Shown: positions 24,174-37,061 of the stretch, one piece after another
Layout of the letters: each line of letters starts with the position of its first letter
Position numbering within the stretch: the first letter of the stretch is position 1
Assembly (NCBI GenBank): GCA_006176705.1
Contig: QRFJ01000022.1
Span: 2,693,161-2,757,160, forward strand
DNA from: Cocos nucifera
Lineage: Eukaryota > Streptophyta > Magnoliopsida > Arecales > Arecaceae
Length of the DNA: 64,000 bases
Direction of reading: 5' to 3'
The notes under the pieces: model-generated
Databases searched by the model: none
What the model was told of the DNA's origin: nothing
Seen by the model: only the letters and a program-made list of their open reading frames with translations
Position numbers and translations under genes: made by a program

Positions 24174-25227
24174 TATTGGGGATAAACCCCGCTCTTACCA
24201 AAGTCCAGTCCGATGCTGAGCTTAATGCAACCGATAGCCATGGAAGAGCTTCAGTGCCCGAGTCTTAGCCGAACTCCTTCAGCCAGCCGAGCTTCTCAGC
24301 GGTCGAGTCTTAGCCGAACTCCTTCAGCCAGCCGAATTTCTCAGCGGTCGGATCTTAGTCAAACTCCTTCAGCCTATCGAACTCCTCAGCGGTCAAGCTT
24401 TTGCCGAACTCCCCAGCGGCCGGGCTTTAGTCGAACTCTTTCAACTTGCCGAGCTCCTCAGCGGTCGAGCTTCTTCCGAACTCCCCAGCGGTCGAGTCTT
24501 AACCGAACTCCTTCAGTCGATTGGACTCCTCAGCGGTCGAGCTTCTTTCGAACTCTCCAGCGATCGAGCCTTAGCCGCACTCCTCCAGTCAGACGCCTAC
24601 GAGAGCCGAACTTCCTCCATACTCTTTCGGTCGAACTCCTATAAGAGCCGAACTCCTTTCGAGCTTCTCCTTCGACCGAACTTCTCTGAAATTGATACAT
24701 GCCGAAGTCCACCAATCAATACCTGCTTTCTCAGAGCCACTGCTATTAAATTTGGATGAACTATCGCCATCAGTCTGCCACAGACGACACGATCAGACGA
24801 TATGGCCACCACTACTGATGACACCACTCTCTCCGTAACCAGTCTCATGCGATCCATGACTTGCCAGTATGGTTGTCACTATCCGCCTGATGATGCCTTC
24901 CTCTCCGTACCGAACTTCATACGGCCCCGAGCGGCCTACGATCGGATGGTATGGCCATCACCATTAATACGCTACAAGCTCCACCTATAAAAAGGGATCC
25001 TCCAGATATGCTTTCTAGAAGCTCTCCTCTCCTCCTCTAAACTCTGCCGAACTCATTTTTGAGCACTCCATTTTTGTTGGCCAGAAGAGTTGACTTGACC
25101 GTCGGAGGGTCCTATCGGAGCCACCCCCACCGACTCCGAATGAAACTTTATTTTGCAGATCACTGACGGCGACCTTGTCCTCCTCCACTCCAGCTCGATT
25201 TGGCGTCAACCAGATTCTGCACTAATA
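24174..25227 (+). repeat. Element A 5' LTR
   Basis: About 1.05 kb, starting TATTGGGGATAAACC and ending ...CTGCACTAATA (canonical TG..CA changed to TA..TA). Positions 24240-24640 are tandem short units built on GAACTCCTTCAGCC and CTCAGCGGTCGAGC. The TATA box TATAAAAAG lies at 24986-24994. Confidence 0.92.
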
Positions 25228-25255
25228 GAATTAGCGCTAGAAGGAGGGCCCCTCT
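25228..25255 (+). promoter_or_regulatory. Element A candidate primer-binding site
   Basis: The sequence after the LTR, TTAGCGCTAGAAGGAGGGCC, matches the same position in elements B, C and D. Conservation in four elements supports a role in priming, but no specific tRNA was recognised. Confidence 0.45.
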
Positions 25256-25360
25256 ACCCCTGAGGTTCTCCTATTCTTAAAGGAGTGCTCAGTGACGACC
25301 TCTCTCTTCCCTCTCTAGAGATCTCCCTTCTTCCTCTCCAGAGTTTTTTTTCGAGAGAAA

Positions 25361-26363
25361 ATGCCTCCCAGGAGAGCTTCGATCCAACGATCGACGGCCT
25401 TTGCGGTCCGATCTCGTTCAAATTCATCCGCTCCCACTTCAGTCCCAACAACTCAGGTTTCACATGTACCCATAGTAGATGCAGAGTAGTTCAACCTACT
25501 TGTCTAGCAGATTCGTGGCCTCACGGAGGCAGTGTAGGCCATGCGACAGCCCCCGGAGGTAACTCCACCAGAAAATCCGCCATCAGGATGTCGAAAATCG
25601 GCCCCAAGAAAGGGTACTCGGGCAAACATACCCATCGCCCCTGGAAAGAAAAAATAGAGAGCAAAGGATCTATGTTCAGATCATGATTCTCCTCTAGAGG
25701 AGACCTTCTCCATTTGTAGCAGAAATCCCCCCAAGGTCTACAACCAAGACGACATCCTTGATCACAAACTGTGGGAGATGGACCGACGGATTGAGAAGCT
25801 CGGCCACGTCACCCCAGCTCACCTTGATGACGTCCGTACCGATCCTTCTTTCTCTCTCCGAATTATGCAGGAGCCTATCCCGCCAAACTTCGAGCTCCCT
25901 CAATTTGAAAGCTACAATGAAACTTCTGATCCAATTAGTCATCTAGAGGCCTTTCGAACTCCCCCTCGGGCCTGGAGGTGGGGAAGCCCTGATAGAAGGG
26001 CACGCTGAAGTTCTCCCCAGCGTCGAGGTTCTTCCCAACAAAGATTTCACAATTACGCCCCCCTTAATGCTTCTAAGACCCAAGTTCTGATGGAAGTTAA
26101 GAACCAGCAACCAAGATCGGAGAGGATGCATTCCCATCCCAGCAAGCACGATCCCAATAAGTTCTGCCTCTATCATCGCAACCACAACCACGATACTGAA
26201 GAATGCGTTCCACTCCGAGATGAAATCGAGGAGTTCATCAGGAGAGGCCAACTGGATCGATTCCTCAGACGTCGGTCTGAAATAGGAGAAGATCGACCAA
26301 GGATGCTGCCATAGTCAGAAACAACAAAAAGATCGATTGCCTCCCATGCCATCGATGCCACGT
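25361..26363 (+). pseudogene. Element A gag remnant
   Basis: ATG at 25361 (MPPRRASIQRS) is followed by an in-frame TAG at 25487-25489 (codon 43), at the position equivalent to the TAG in element D. Further stops follow. Recognisable parts are LDHKLWEMDRRIEKL, the gag core IPPNFELPQFESYNE at about 25880-25920 and the Cys/His motif CLYHRNHNHDTEEC near 26165-26210. A deletion at about 25963 removes the middle of gag. Near 26360 the gag tail is fused to the integrase C-terminal region. Confidence 0.85.
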
Positions 26364-26411
26364 CAAGATCGCTCCAAATTGAGGAGGCCGGCACAAAATA
26401 GAGGAGGTTGT
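26364..26411 (+). pseudogene. Element A integrase C-terminal scrap, left part
   Basis: KIAPN.GG-like coding sequence matching element B at about 47650-47700 lies directly after the gag tail and is interrupted by the copia at 26411. It continues at 36910. Confidence 0.75.
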
Positions 26412-28697
26412 TGAAGGGAAATCCTGATTTTTTGGATCAGGTTCGTTCAGATCTGATCGGATCGAGAGATATATTTCAAAAAAAATTTTCTTTGATCCAG
26501 ATCAGATCTAAAATATTTTAGATCTAATCTTTATTATTTTAATAATTAAAATAAATTTAGATAAATTAAATTTAATTTAATTTATCTTAACGTAGGATAA
26601 TTCTATTATCCATTGATGATCCTATAAGTAGCAGAAGGTTCTGGATCTAGCCATGCAAGTGCCTAGCCTCTATCGGTATCCACTCGAGTTGGATCTGGAG
26701 ATCCTCTTCTTCTCTATCACGTCTCCAAAAATTAGATCTGGATATGATTTAGAGGATCTTTAAAATACCTTTCGAAGATCAGTAGTTGTCCTTTACAACA
26801 GCGCAGCCTTCTAGCTTTCTGTCGCCTTTCTCTCATTTGGATTGCACCAACTAAGATCCCAAACCACTTTGAGCGTGGAGAGGAGAGGGAGAAGATGGGC
26901 TTGGCATGGAGGAGGAGGAGAGAACCAGCCTTGGGGCATGGGATTTTTCAATGCTCTTTGGGTTGGGCGCAGGGTCTTATTTATAGACTATGCATGATCC
27001 AACTCCTCTTCTTCCCAACCAATCACAATCCTTTATGAAATCAGATCTAAATCTGATTGGTGGAAATAGAGTCCCTTAGATTCCTCCTTAGATGGCGCTT
27101 AAGACCAGTCAAACTTGTTTCTTAGGAGGAGTCTAATTGGAATCCAAAAAGGAGATGGAGTTCCTATCCAACAGGAACTCTTAGGCACCTCCAGCTTGGG
27201 CACACGCCAAGGGTGGCGTGCGCCCTCCTCCTTACCAGGTTCTGGCAGGGGGACAAGCCCCTACCTGCTCTTCAATAGGTGCATGATGCGTGGACAGAAG
27301 TCAAAGTATCAATGATCAACATTTGACTAGTCAAAGGTCAACTTTTGACCAAAGTCAAAAGACGAAAAATGGCAGGTGACCAAAAAATGGCAGGTATTAT
27401 TTTACAAAATAAGACAACCCTTTTCTGATCTGGACAAGCTCCAGTCAGACCAAGTGAAGGCCTTTGATCGAGCACAAACTTCTTTGACTCAGTCAGGACA
27501 ACTATTTATGATAATAAAAGAAGAACGTTAGGTTCAATCGAGTGCTAGCATGATTTTCTTGAACCTAATTAAATCTCATTCAGATCAATTGAACTGGATC
27601 AGTTCAATTGATGATCACCAGATTCAAACCCTTATTTGTGCGACCCAATTAGTTTTAGTTCTGTATGGTAATGGGATATATCATGATCTCTATCATCGAC
27701 ATCATTGAAACTCCTTTCGATGGATCAAAACTCTTCTGATTCGAATAGCTAGAATGATCGATCATCTAAATCATTCTATTGCTTCCAAAATCTACAGTGA
27801 CACCTAGCAGTATATGGTGGCTAACCCATCAGAGCTGAATGCGAACCTCTTGGTGTAGCTATCTGTGTGATTAAGTTCTTCTATCTTGAGCCCCGATCAG
27901 ATTAAGGGTTAAGGTGAACTCGTCAAACCCTAGTTTCTGTCATAGGATGTAATTATTCGATTCAAGTTCGATGTGAAAATCTAAGTAAAAACATCTTTCT
28001 TATTATTTTTACTCTGGCCATGGCCATGGGCTTCTGAACTTGATTTCTCATGATTCATTATGGCTGCTCCTCTAACCACCGAGGTAAGATAGATTTTCAT
28101 CTTGATGCAATCCAGTTCCTACAATGAACATGCTATAGCCAACATACACCTCAAGGTTCCATATGGCTAGGAGACTGAGCTTAATGGTGAGTCAAACTAT
28201 AACACCCTCAAGATGAACTGTCAATGCATCTCAGGTCAAAGAACCAGAACACTACTGCAGCACTCGAGTCAGTCATTGACGAGAGAGGTAACTTTCTAAT
28301 GACTACTGACGGTGGTTACGTCCAGTGTCCTCATTCTTTAACGAGTAACCTGTACTCTCAACCGCGTGGGTCTCCATACCGTAGACTTCAAGACTCATCT
28401 ACTAAAGAGAAGCGATTGTACACCAACCTTTCGGATCAATCACCATCCTCATGATGACTCTATGGTTGGAAAGTATTTTATGAGTTAATAATGATTATTC
28501 ATGTCTTAAATTTTCAACTCTTAAAAATATGAATTATTCATTACCATTAACTCAAAGGATGTATCACAGACACTAAATACACATATGTGATAGAAAATAA
28601 TCCATTTTATTGATTATAGTCAAAATTATAATTTTGCTCCTAGAAGTATATTACAAGTGTTAGTCAATTCTGACTTCTAGGGCACATATATCTAACA
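26412..28697 (-). repeat. Copia downstream (3') LTR
   Basis: About 2.29 kb. In element direction it starts TGTTAGATATATGTG and ends TTTCCCTTCA. A TATAAATA box lies at 26985-26978. It matches 34608-36909 along its whole length. Confidence 0.93.
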
Positions 28698-28711
28698 ATT
28701 TTTCACTTATC

Positions 28712-31690
28712 CTAAAGCCAATTGGCTATAAGTCTGCATCCCATCTTCTCAAGATGGGCTTCGATCTTCTGCTGGCCCAATGGCTTTATAAGCAGATCTG
28801 CCACATTATCTGTGGAGTCAACTCTCTTGACCTCGACGTAATCCTTTTCGAGATAATTGCAGATGAGGTGGTATCGCCGCTCAATGTGCTTGGATTTCTG
28901 ATGAGACCTCGGCTCCTTAGCAAGGGCTATGGCGCCATTGTTGTTGTAGTAAAGGGGAATGACATCTGATGGCATTACTCCGATTTCTGTAGCAAATTTT
29001 TTATACCAGAATGCTTCCTTCGCAGCCTCTGATGTAGCGATATATTCTGCTTCCATGGTGGAATCTGCTATCACAGTTTGCTTGGAACTCTTCTAGCTGA
29101 CAGCACCACCATTGCACACAAACAAACTTCCAGATGTTGACTTTCGATCATCTATATCAGACATGAAATCCGAGTCTGTGTATCCCTGAACTTGGAGTTT
29201 TCCGTTCAAAGACCAACATCATATCCTTAGTTCTACTTAAGTACTTAAGATACATTTCATAGAAGTCTAGTGTTCCTTCATCTGATTTGACTGATATCTG
29301 CTTGTGAACCTCACAGAATGGGCATATCAGGTCGTGTCATAGCATGGCATACATGATGGGCTCCCTATTGCAGAAGCATAAGGGATCTTGCTCAATGCAT
29401 TATTACATTTCCCTCATGTGTGCTAAGGCACATCTCTTGGAAAGATGAAATACCAATGTCTGAAGATATTAATCCTCTCTTAGAGTTTTCCCATACTAAA
29501 CACCTTTAATACTTTCTCTATGTACATCTTTCTTTTGGAAAGTCTAGCATCTATTCGGTCTATCCTTATAGACTTTAATTCCTAGAATAAGAATGCTTCA
29601 CCTAGGTCTTTCATGGAGAATTTCTTAACAACCATATTTTGCTATCGTTAACATGAAATATCATTCTCAATAAGGAGGATAGTCATCCAGCGTCACAATA
29701 TGAGAAAACAACCAGCGCTCCCACCTGACCTTTTTGAAGACACATGATTCCTCTTCATTTTTGTGAATCAAATATTTTGATTTACATCAGATTGAAACTA
29801 GTGTTCCAACTCGAGAATGCTTGCTTAAGTCCATATATGGACCTTGCCAGCTTGCAAACTTTGTGATCAGTATTACTGGATGTGAAATCTAGCTTGCTGT
29901 TCAATATAGATATCTTCTTTAAAGATATTCATTTAGATGCGTTTCACCACGTTCATTTTATCATATTTATAATCGAAACTAGCTGCAACTCGGCAAGCAA
30001 TGTGCGGATGATTTTACACATTAGCATTCGAAACAAAGAATATCCTATTAGTCCCAATGCCTTCAATTGGACTATACACCTTTTGCCACTAGTCCTACGC
30101 TGAAATATCCTCACATTTCTCTGCACCAATCTTTCTCTTGAAGATCCATTTTACATCTAATGGTAACTATACCTTCTGTGGATCTTACCAAGGTATAGAC
30201 TTGGTTCGAATTTTCGATCGCATGACATTAAAATTTTGATATGCATTTGTCTCTCTTGCCATTTCTCAGATCGATAATCTGATATCGTCTTGTTTGTAGA
30301 TTTTGGATCATCACCATGAGCACACATTGCCTCTGAGCGAATATTTTTTTTACTTCCCTCTGAAATACATACCCTTAAGTATCTTTCAGAGGATGAAAAA
30401 ACTCTTTTCAATATATGAGGTGGAGGAGATAGTGGATTCTTTATTGGCTCACCTGATTTGGTTCTAAATTGGTCTTATCTCGTTGTACTTGTGAGACTTT
30501 CCTCATCAAGCTTATTTGCTTTCCAATGCCGCTATCTTGAATAACTACTTTTCATGAGAAGATGACATGTCGACTCAATAATCACAATTGCTTAGTCTTC
30601 TAAATATAAAATAGTATACTATGAACTCTTTAAGGATAATCCTATGAAATCGAGCTTGAAGGAACTTCTGAACTCTAAACTTGTCCGCTTGTTGTCTTTT
30701 GAACATGAGCGGACAACCCCAAATTCTGAGATGACTCAGACTTGGTTCTTTACGTGCCAATATCTCATATGGTGTGGTAGGAAACGATTTACGAGGAATA
30801 CCTCATTCCAGTAGATAAATTGAAGTTACCAATGAGTGCGTACCCAAAAAAAAATCAGGAAGGTCTGTAGAAGCTTCATCAATGGATTCGCCATAATCTA
30901 AATACGAATCGATTATCTCCGTTCGAAATCTCGTTGAGTTGAGGTGCTTCCTGATGGAGTCCATTGAGAGACTAATGCCATTCTTTTTTCTCTTGAGATA
31001 GTCTCTAAGGATTCTTAGCTAAGGTATTCACCTCCTCGATCTGATCGACAGAATCTTAATGGATCTTCTTTTCAGTTTAATTTTCTCTACTTCATGTCTG
31101 AATTTTTTTGAACTTTCAAAAACTTCAGACTTGTGTCTCATAAGATACACATACCCAATACCTAGAAGATCATCCGATAAAGATAATGAAGTAGACAAAA
31201 TTGTTTTCTAGCCGACACCATCAATGGGACCGCACATATTAGTATATACTGGGAAGCAGATCTGTGGCCTTTCCCATGTCCCAACAAAAAGGAAGTTTGG
31301 TCATTTTGCCTTGGAGACAAGATTCGCAAGTTGCATAGATCGAAGTCAACGGACTTAATATCCCCATTTTTTCTCTTAATTTGTTGATCTATCTTATGCT
31401 CTACTGACCTATCTCAAAGGTGGCCATAGAACCTATCGTTCTGGACTATAATAAGGCCTCGTTTGGCATTCACGTTTTGCTCGATAGTTAGAACAGGTAC
31501 ATCAATATGTAGCTGATAAAGACCATTAATAAGAAAACCATTTGCAATTTTATTTCTTTCATAAAGAATGTTACAATGGTCCTTAAAGAAGGTAATCACA
31601 TAGCCTTCTAGTGCTAAGCATGAAACAGAAATCAAATTCCTGCTAGCTGCAGGCACATAATAACAGTCTTTCAAAACTAAGTCTAAATCA
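28712..31690 (-). pseudogene. Copia pol remnant: integrase, reverse transcriptase, RNase H
   Basis: Read leftward: the pre-integrase domain (YYVPAASRNLISVSCLALEG, 31674-31414), then integrase fragments ending with LSHLRIWGCPLMFKR (30760-30575). Reverse transcriptase follows, with the FSMKDLGEAF region near 29590-29640 and a frameshift inside its catalytic YVDD motif near 29690. RNase H has GYTDSDFMSDIDDRKSTSG, then a stop where Trp is expected, then ADSTMEAEYIATSEAAKEAF and an intact C-terminus (29200-28712). Many stops and shifts make it inactive. Confidence 0.88.
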
Positions 31691-32695
31691 GATGGTAATC
31701 GAAGAAGGATATATTTTTACCGCCACTGCAGCAACTCTTGCTCCATTACCGATGCGTAGGATCATGTCTCCATCCCTCAGCCTCCTGCTATCCTCAAGAC
31801 CCTGCATGAAAGTGCACAGATGAGCACTAGAACCAGAGTCAAGCACCCAACTGGATGCAGAAGAAACCGTAAGGTTAGACTCAATAACGAGCATACCTCC
31901 AGAAGGACCTTCCTTCTTGTTTTTCAGGGTGGCCAGGTAAGTAGGGCAGTTCCGCTTCCAATGGCCGTCGCTGTTGCAATGGAAATACTTTTCCTTTGAC
32001 ATCGGCCTTCTTCTTCGGCTCTGCCTTCTTCTTTGCTTCCTTCCATCTTCTGCTTTTTCACAGACTTCTTTTTCTTTTCATAAGACTTTCTTTTGGAAGA
32101 AGTCCATTCCATAGCAAGAACTGAGCCTTTAGAACCTTTCATAGAAAGCTCAGCGGTGACCAGCATATTCATTAATTCGGCCAAGAAATTTTGAAGTTTA
32201 TGCATGTGGTAATTCATGATGAATTGCCCATATGCATCAGTCAAGGATTGCAGAATAATATCGTTCTGCAGATCCAAGTCTAACTTCACACCGAGCTTCT
32301 CAAGCTCTTCCAAGTCCTTGATCATCATCAGACAGTGATCTTGGACTGACTGCCCATCATACGCATCTTAGCCTTAAAAAGTCATTTCGTGACTTGATAC
32401 TTGGCTATGCGACTCTGTTCACCAAACATCTCCTGCAGGTGAGCCAACATTTGGCGAGCAGTTCCGATATCTTCATGTTGGCGCTGGAGCTCATCAGACA
32501 TCGAGCCCAACATGTAATATCTGGCCTTATTATCTTCGTCTATCCATTTTTTTAGAGATGCTCTCTATTCAGTGGATGGACGGGCTGGTAAGGTGGGAGG
32601 GTCCTGGTCCAATACATGGGTTAACTTCTCGGAATCCAAAATAATTTTATAGTTTCCTGAGCCAATCTTTATAATTGGGTTCCAGTCAGTCTATG
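31691..32695 (-). pseudogene. Copia gag and protease remnant
   Basis: Gag (about 32690-31940) shows MLGSMSDELQ.QHEDIGTA-type sequence, LVKLDLDLQNDIILQSL-type UBN2 core and a Lys-rich stretch. The zinc knuckle reads YFHCNSDGHWKRNC (31987-31946), so the first Cys of the CCHC set is Tyr. The protease motif LDSGSSAHLC at about 31840-31814 is intact. Frames change at least twice. Confidence 0.85.
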
Positions 32696-32699
32696 TGTG

Positions 32700-34590
32700 T
32701 CCAGGATACGTGCCAATGGGATTGGACGCAGATATTTTTCTATAGAGAGTCAAAGATTCTAGTTAGATACTGTAATTATGACTTGACCAATTTATTTAAA
32801 GATTTTATTTTTAAACAAATTAGCTTCCACTATTTTCTCGGATCCCTACACTCCCTCTGTAGAGATGCAAAAATCTCCACGATTAATGATTTCTAGTGGA
32901 TGGTGCGGTCTCACCAACTGACTCATCACCTCACCTAACAGTTATTGGTGATGGGTTAGCCAATGAGTGAACAACTCTTGTTCAATGATTCTCTAATCAT
33001 GGTGCACCCAAACTTGGATCTCTAATTCATGAATCTCACCGTATCCAGAAATATTGATCCACTCCTTAGTTAAGTCAGACCCACCATTTGCACAGACTGG
33101 GATTCCTAATTGAGTCTCTCACCGTATCCAGAATATTGAGCCCAACTCATCCTCCAGCCCATAGCATCCAATGCCTAATAGACATGGTTGCATCTTCTCG
33201 GTGCAACTGAGCCACTGTATCCAGCCGAGAATAATCAACCCGGAAGGGCCCGCACATCTACAATGGTGGAAGACCTCAGACTTAATCTTTTCTTAGGAGA
33301 ATTGATTCAGGTCTCATTAAACTAGACTTATCATAGTCATAACAATTATGACTAACCTAGTGGCATGGGTTAGCTCGGATTATTGACCACCTCAAATCAG
33401 AGCTGAGTCAATAGATATGGCTAGGTAAGTGAGACCGATGGAAGGGATATGCCATTAACTCGTACAAGAATGCATTCAGGTCGAGTAGCTTCCCAATTAA
33501 AAATCAGTCGGTCGTATGTGCCAAACTTACCTTAGACACCAAATTATTGAGTCAGAACCAATTGGGTTAGCCTACAATCCAGACTCTAACCTCTGAGCCT
33601 AATTAGGTCTTGCTTGATCGTGACTCGATCTTGACCCAGACTTAATCCTATTAGGCTGGTCAATTTAAGCATTGTTGATCCCATCTAACCAACTCTTGAT
33701 TCGGTTTGATCAACCGCTTAGACCTAATTGAGCTACCCAAGCCCGAACCCAGTATTATGAATATGTCTTAGATCTGAAATTCTCAATTTTAGACCTAATT
33801 AATATTTCATAATCTTAATTTCTTAATTAAGTAGGGTTCATAAACAAAATATGCATAATAAATCCTAGGATTTCAGGATCTAGGATTTTGCAGAAAGTAA
33901 GTTTTGGATTTCTGATTAAGGACGAACACGCAGCACCCCTACACATCATAAGAACACCCCATCGGATGGGAGGAGAGGGCCTTTAAATCCTTCTTTGTTC
34001 TTATGATCGGACGGCCAAGAGGAACGCCTTAATCAGGAACATGTAATACTACAAAATAGTTTTAGATCTATATCATATATCTCATATACAAATTAGATCT
34101 AATCATGGCATATTTTGCATACATCTCATGTATCGAATCATGCATATTTTTCAGATCTAAATTATCTCATAATAATCTAAAAAATTAGATTTAAATTGAT
34201 CTATCAAAATAAATTCTAATCTAGATAACTATGTAGAACTATTCTACAACTAGTCTAGACATGCATCAATCATATCTCATATGATGTTTAAAATTAAATA
34301 ATTTTTATTTACTATTTTTTAGATGTTATTATAATAATTATAATATCAAAAAATAGTAAATAAATAGATCTAAAATATGATTTAATCAAGATTAAATTGA
34401 AAACATGCAAGACTATTCTATAGAACTATTCTATTTTAGAACTAGTCATGCATATTTTCTAATCTTAGATCCAAATTATTTAATTTTAATTTTTTCTAAT
34501 TTCAGATCTGATCACATCTCATGTGACATCTGAAATCACTTATTTTTTAATTAAAATAAATTTAAAATTAGATCTAAATACTTTAGAACC
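32700..34590 (-). other. Copia leader between primer site and gag
   Basis: About 1.9 kb without recognisable coding sequence. Part of it (about 33000-33250) repeats ACCGTATCCAGAA and TATTGA..CCA words. Nothing else is seen. It is long for a copia leader and could include an inserted sequence. Confidence 0.55.
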
Positions 34591-34605
34591 TTGGCTCTGA
34601 TACCA
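34591..34605 (-). promoter_or_regulatory. Copia primer-binding site, tRNA-iMet
   Basis: The minus strand reads TGGTATCAGAGCCAA two bases after the LTR end. TGGTATCAGAGC is the complement of the 3' end of plant initiator methionine tRNA, the usual copia primer. Confidence 0.9.
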
Positions 34606-34607
34606 GT

Positions 34608-36909
34608 TGAAGGAAAAATCCTGATTTTTCGGACCAGGTTCGTTCAGATCTGATCAGATCAAGAGATATATTTCAAAAAAATTTTTCTTTGATCCAATCA
34701 GATTTGATGATGTTTCAGATCTGATTCTTTATTATTTTAATAATTAAAATAAAATTTAGATAAATTAAATCAAATTTAATTTACCTTGAACGTAGGGTAA
34801 TCCTATTACCCGTTGATGATCCTGTAAGCAGCGGAAGGTTCTGGATCTAGCCACGCAAGTGCCTGGCCTCTACCGATATCCACTCAGGTTGGATCTGGAG
34901 ATCCTCTTCTTCTCTATCACGTCTCCAAAAATCAGATCTGGATCTGATTTGGAGGATCTTCAAAATACCTTTTGAAGATCAGCAGTTGTCCTTTGCAGCA
35001 GCGCAGCCTTCTAGCTTTCTGATCGCCTTTCTCTGATCTGGATTGCACCAACCAAGATCCCAAACCACTTTTGGGCGTGGAGAGGAGAGGGAGAAGAAGA
35101 TGGGCTTGGCATGGAGGAGGAGGAGAGAAGGCAGCCTTGGGGCATGGGAATTTTTCAATGCTCTTTGAGTTGGGCGCAGGGTCTTATTTATAGACTATGC
35201 GTGATCCAACTCCTCTTCTTTTCCCAACCAATCACAACCCTTTGTGAAATCAGATCTAAATCTGATTGGTGGGAAATAGAGTCCCCTGGATTCCTCCTTA
35301 GATGGCACCTAAGACCAGTCAAAGTTGGTTCTTAGGAGAACTCTAATTGGAATCCAAAAAGGAAGATGGAGTCCCTGTCCAACAAGGGACTCCTGGGCGC
35401 CTCCAAGCTTGGGCACACGCCAAGGGTGGCGTGCGCCCTCCTCCTTGCCAGGTTCTGGCAGGGGGACAAGCCCCCACCAGCTCTCCAATAGGTGCATGTG
35501 ACATGTGGTCAAGAAGTCAAAGTATCAATGGTCAACATTTGACCAGTCAAAGGTCAGACTTTTGACCAAAGTCAAAGGATGAGAAATGGCAGGTGACCAA
35601 AAATGGCAGGTAATTGTCTTACAAAATAAGACAACCCTTTTCTGATCTTGGACAACCTCCAGTCAGACCATAGTGAAGGCCTCTGATTGAGCACAAACTC
35701 CTTTGGCTCAGTCAGGACAACTTATTTATGATAGTAAAAGAAGAACGTTAGGTTCAATCGAGTGCTAGCACGATTTTCTTGAACCTAATTGAATCTCATT
35801 CAGATCAATTGAACTAGATCAGTTCAATTGATGATCACCAGATTCAAACCCTTGTTTGTGTGACCCAGTTAGGTTCAGTTCTGTATGGTAATGGGATATG
35901 TCATGATCTCTATCATCGACATCATCGAAACTCCTTTCGATGGATCAGAACTCTTCTGATTCGAACAGCTAGAATGATCGATCATCTAAATCATTCTAAT
36001 TGCTCCCCAAAATCCACCAGTGACACCTAGCAGTATATGGTGGCAACCCATCAGAGCTGAATGCGAACCTCTTGGTGCAGCTACCTGTGTGATTAAGTTC
36101 TTCTATCTTGAGCTCCGATCAGATTAGGGTTAAGGTGAACTCGTCAAACCCTAAGTTTCTCTGTCATATGATGTAATCATTCGATTCAAGTCCGATGTGA
36201 AAATCTAAATAGAAACTCTTTCTATTATTTCACTCTGCCATGGCCATGGGCTTCTGGACTTGATTCTCATGATCATCATAGGGCTGCTCCTCTACCACCG
36301 AGGTAGATAGATTCCATCTTGATGCAATCCAGTTTCCTACAATGAACATGCTATAGCCAACATACACCTCAGGGTTCCATATGGCTAGGAGACCGAGTAA
36401 TGGTGTAGTCAAACTATAACACCCTCAAGGTGAACTGTCGATGCACCTCAGGTCAAAGAACCAGACACACCACTGCAGCATCGAGTCAGTCATTGACGAG
36501 AAGGTAGACTTCCTAATGACTACTCGAGGTGGTCACGCTCAGTGCCCTCGTTCTCTAACGAGTACCTGTACTCTCGCTCCGGATGTCTCCACACCGTAGA
36601 CTCAAGACTCATCTACTAAAGAGAAGCGATTGTACACCAACCTTTCGGATCAATCACCATCCTCATGATGATCCTATGGTCGGAAGCATTTTATGAGTTA
36701 ATAATGATTATTCATGTCTTAAATTTTCAACTCTTGAAAATATGAATTATCATTACCATTAACTCAAAGGATGTATCACAGACACTAAATACACATATGT
36801 GATAGAAAATAATCCATTTTATTGATTATAGTCAAAATTATAATTTTAGCCCTAGAAGTGTATTATAAGTGTCAGCCAATTCTGACTTCTAGGACACATA
36901 TATCTAACA
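34608..36909 (-). repeat. Copia upstream (5') LTR
   Basis: About 2.30 kb, ending at the primer site in element direction. A TATAAATA box on the minus strand at 35192-35185 followed by AAGACCCTGCGCCC is the likely element promoter. Confidence 0.93.
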
Positions 36910-37010
36910 GTCGTCAGATCCCAGAACCTATCGCGAAGAAAGAAGAAAATGCTCCCACGATCTGGATGCACCGTCAGAACTTCTTTCATTTCTTTCTTTA
37001 ATAATGTTAT
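36910..37010 (+). pseudogene. Element A integrase C-terminal scrap, right part
   Basis: It continues the coding sequence broken at 26411 and matches element B at about 47695-47760. It is followed by the noncoding segment ending near 37060 that also has a counterpart in element B (about 47790-47870). Confidence 0.7.
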
Positions 37011-37061
37011 TCTTGATGCAAACTAGTATGACAGGAAAGAAGCAGTCAATAGTTGCTATGT

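Larger units (their letters stand above)
26412..36909 (-). mobile_element. Ty1/copia LTR retrotransposon nested in element A
   Basis: About 10.5 kb on the minus strand. It has two long LTRs (26412-28697 and 34608-36909) with TG..CA ends. The flanks are GTTGT (26407-26411) and GTCGT (36910-36914), a target duplication with one change. In element direction the order is LTR, tRNA-iMet primer site, long leader, gag with zinc knuckle, protease, integrase, reverse transcriptase, RNase H, LTR. This protease-integrase-RT order marks copia elements. All coding parts are broken. The LTRs look roughly 90% identical by eye, so it is not recent. Confidence 0.93.
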
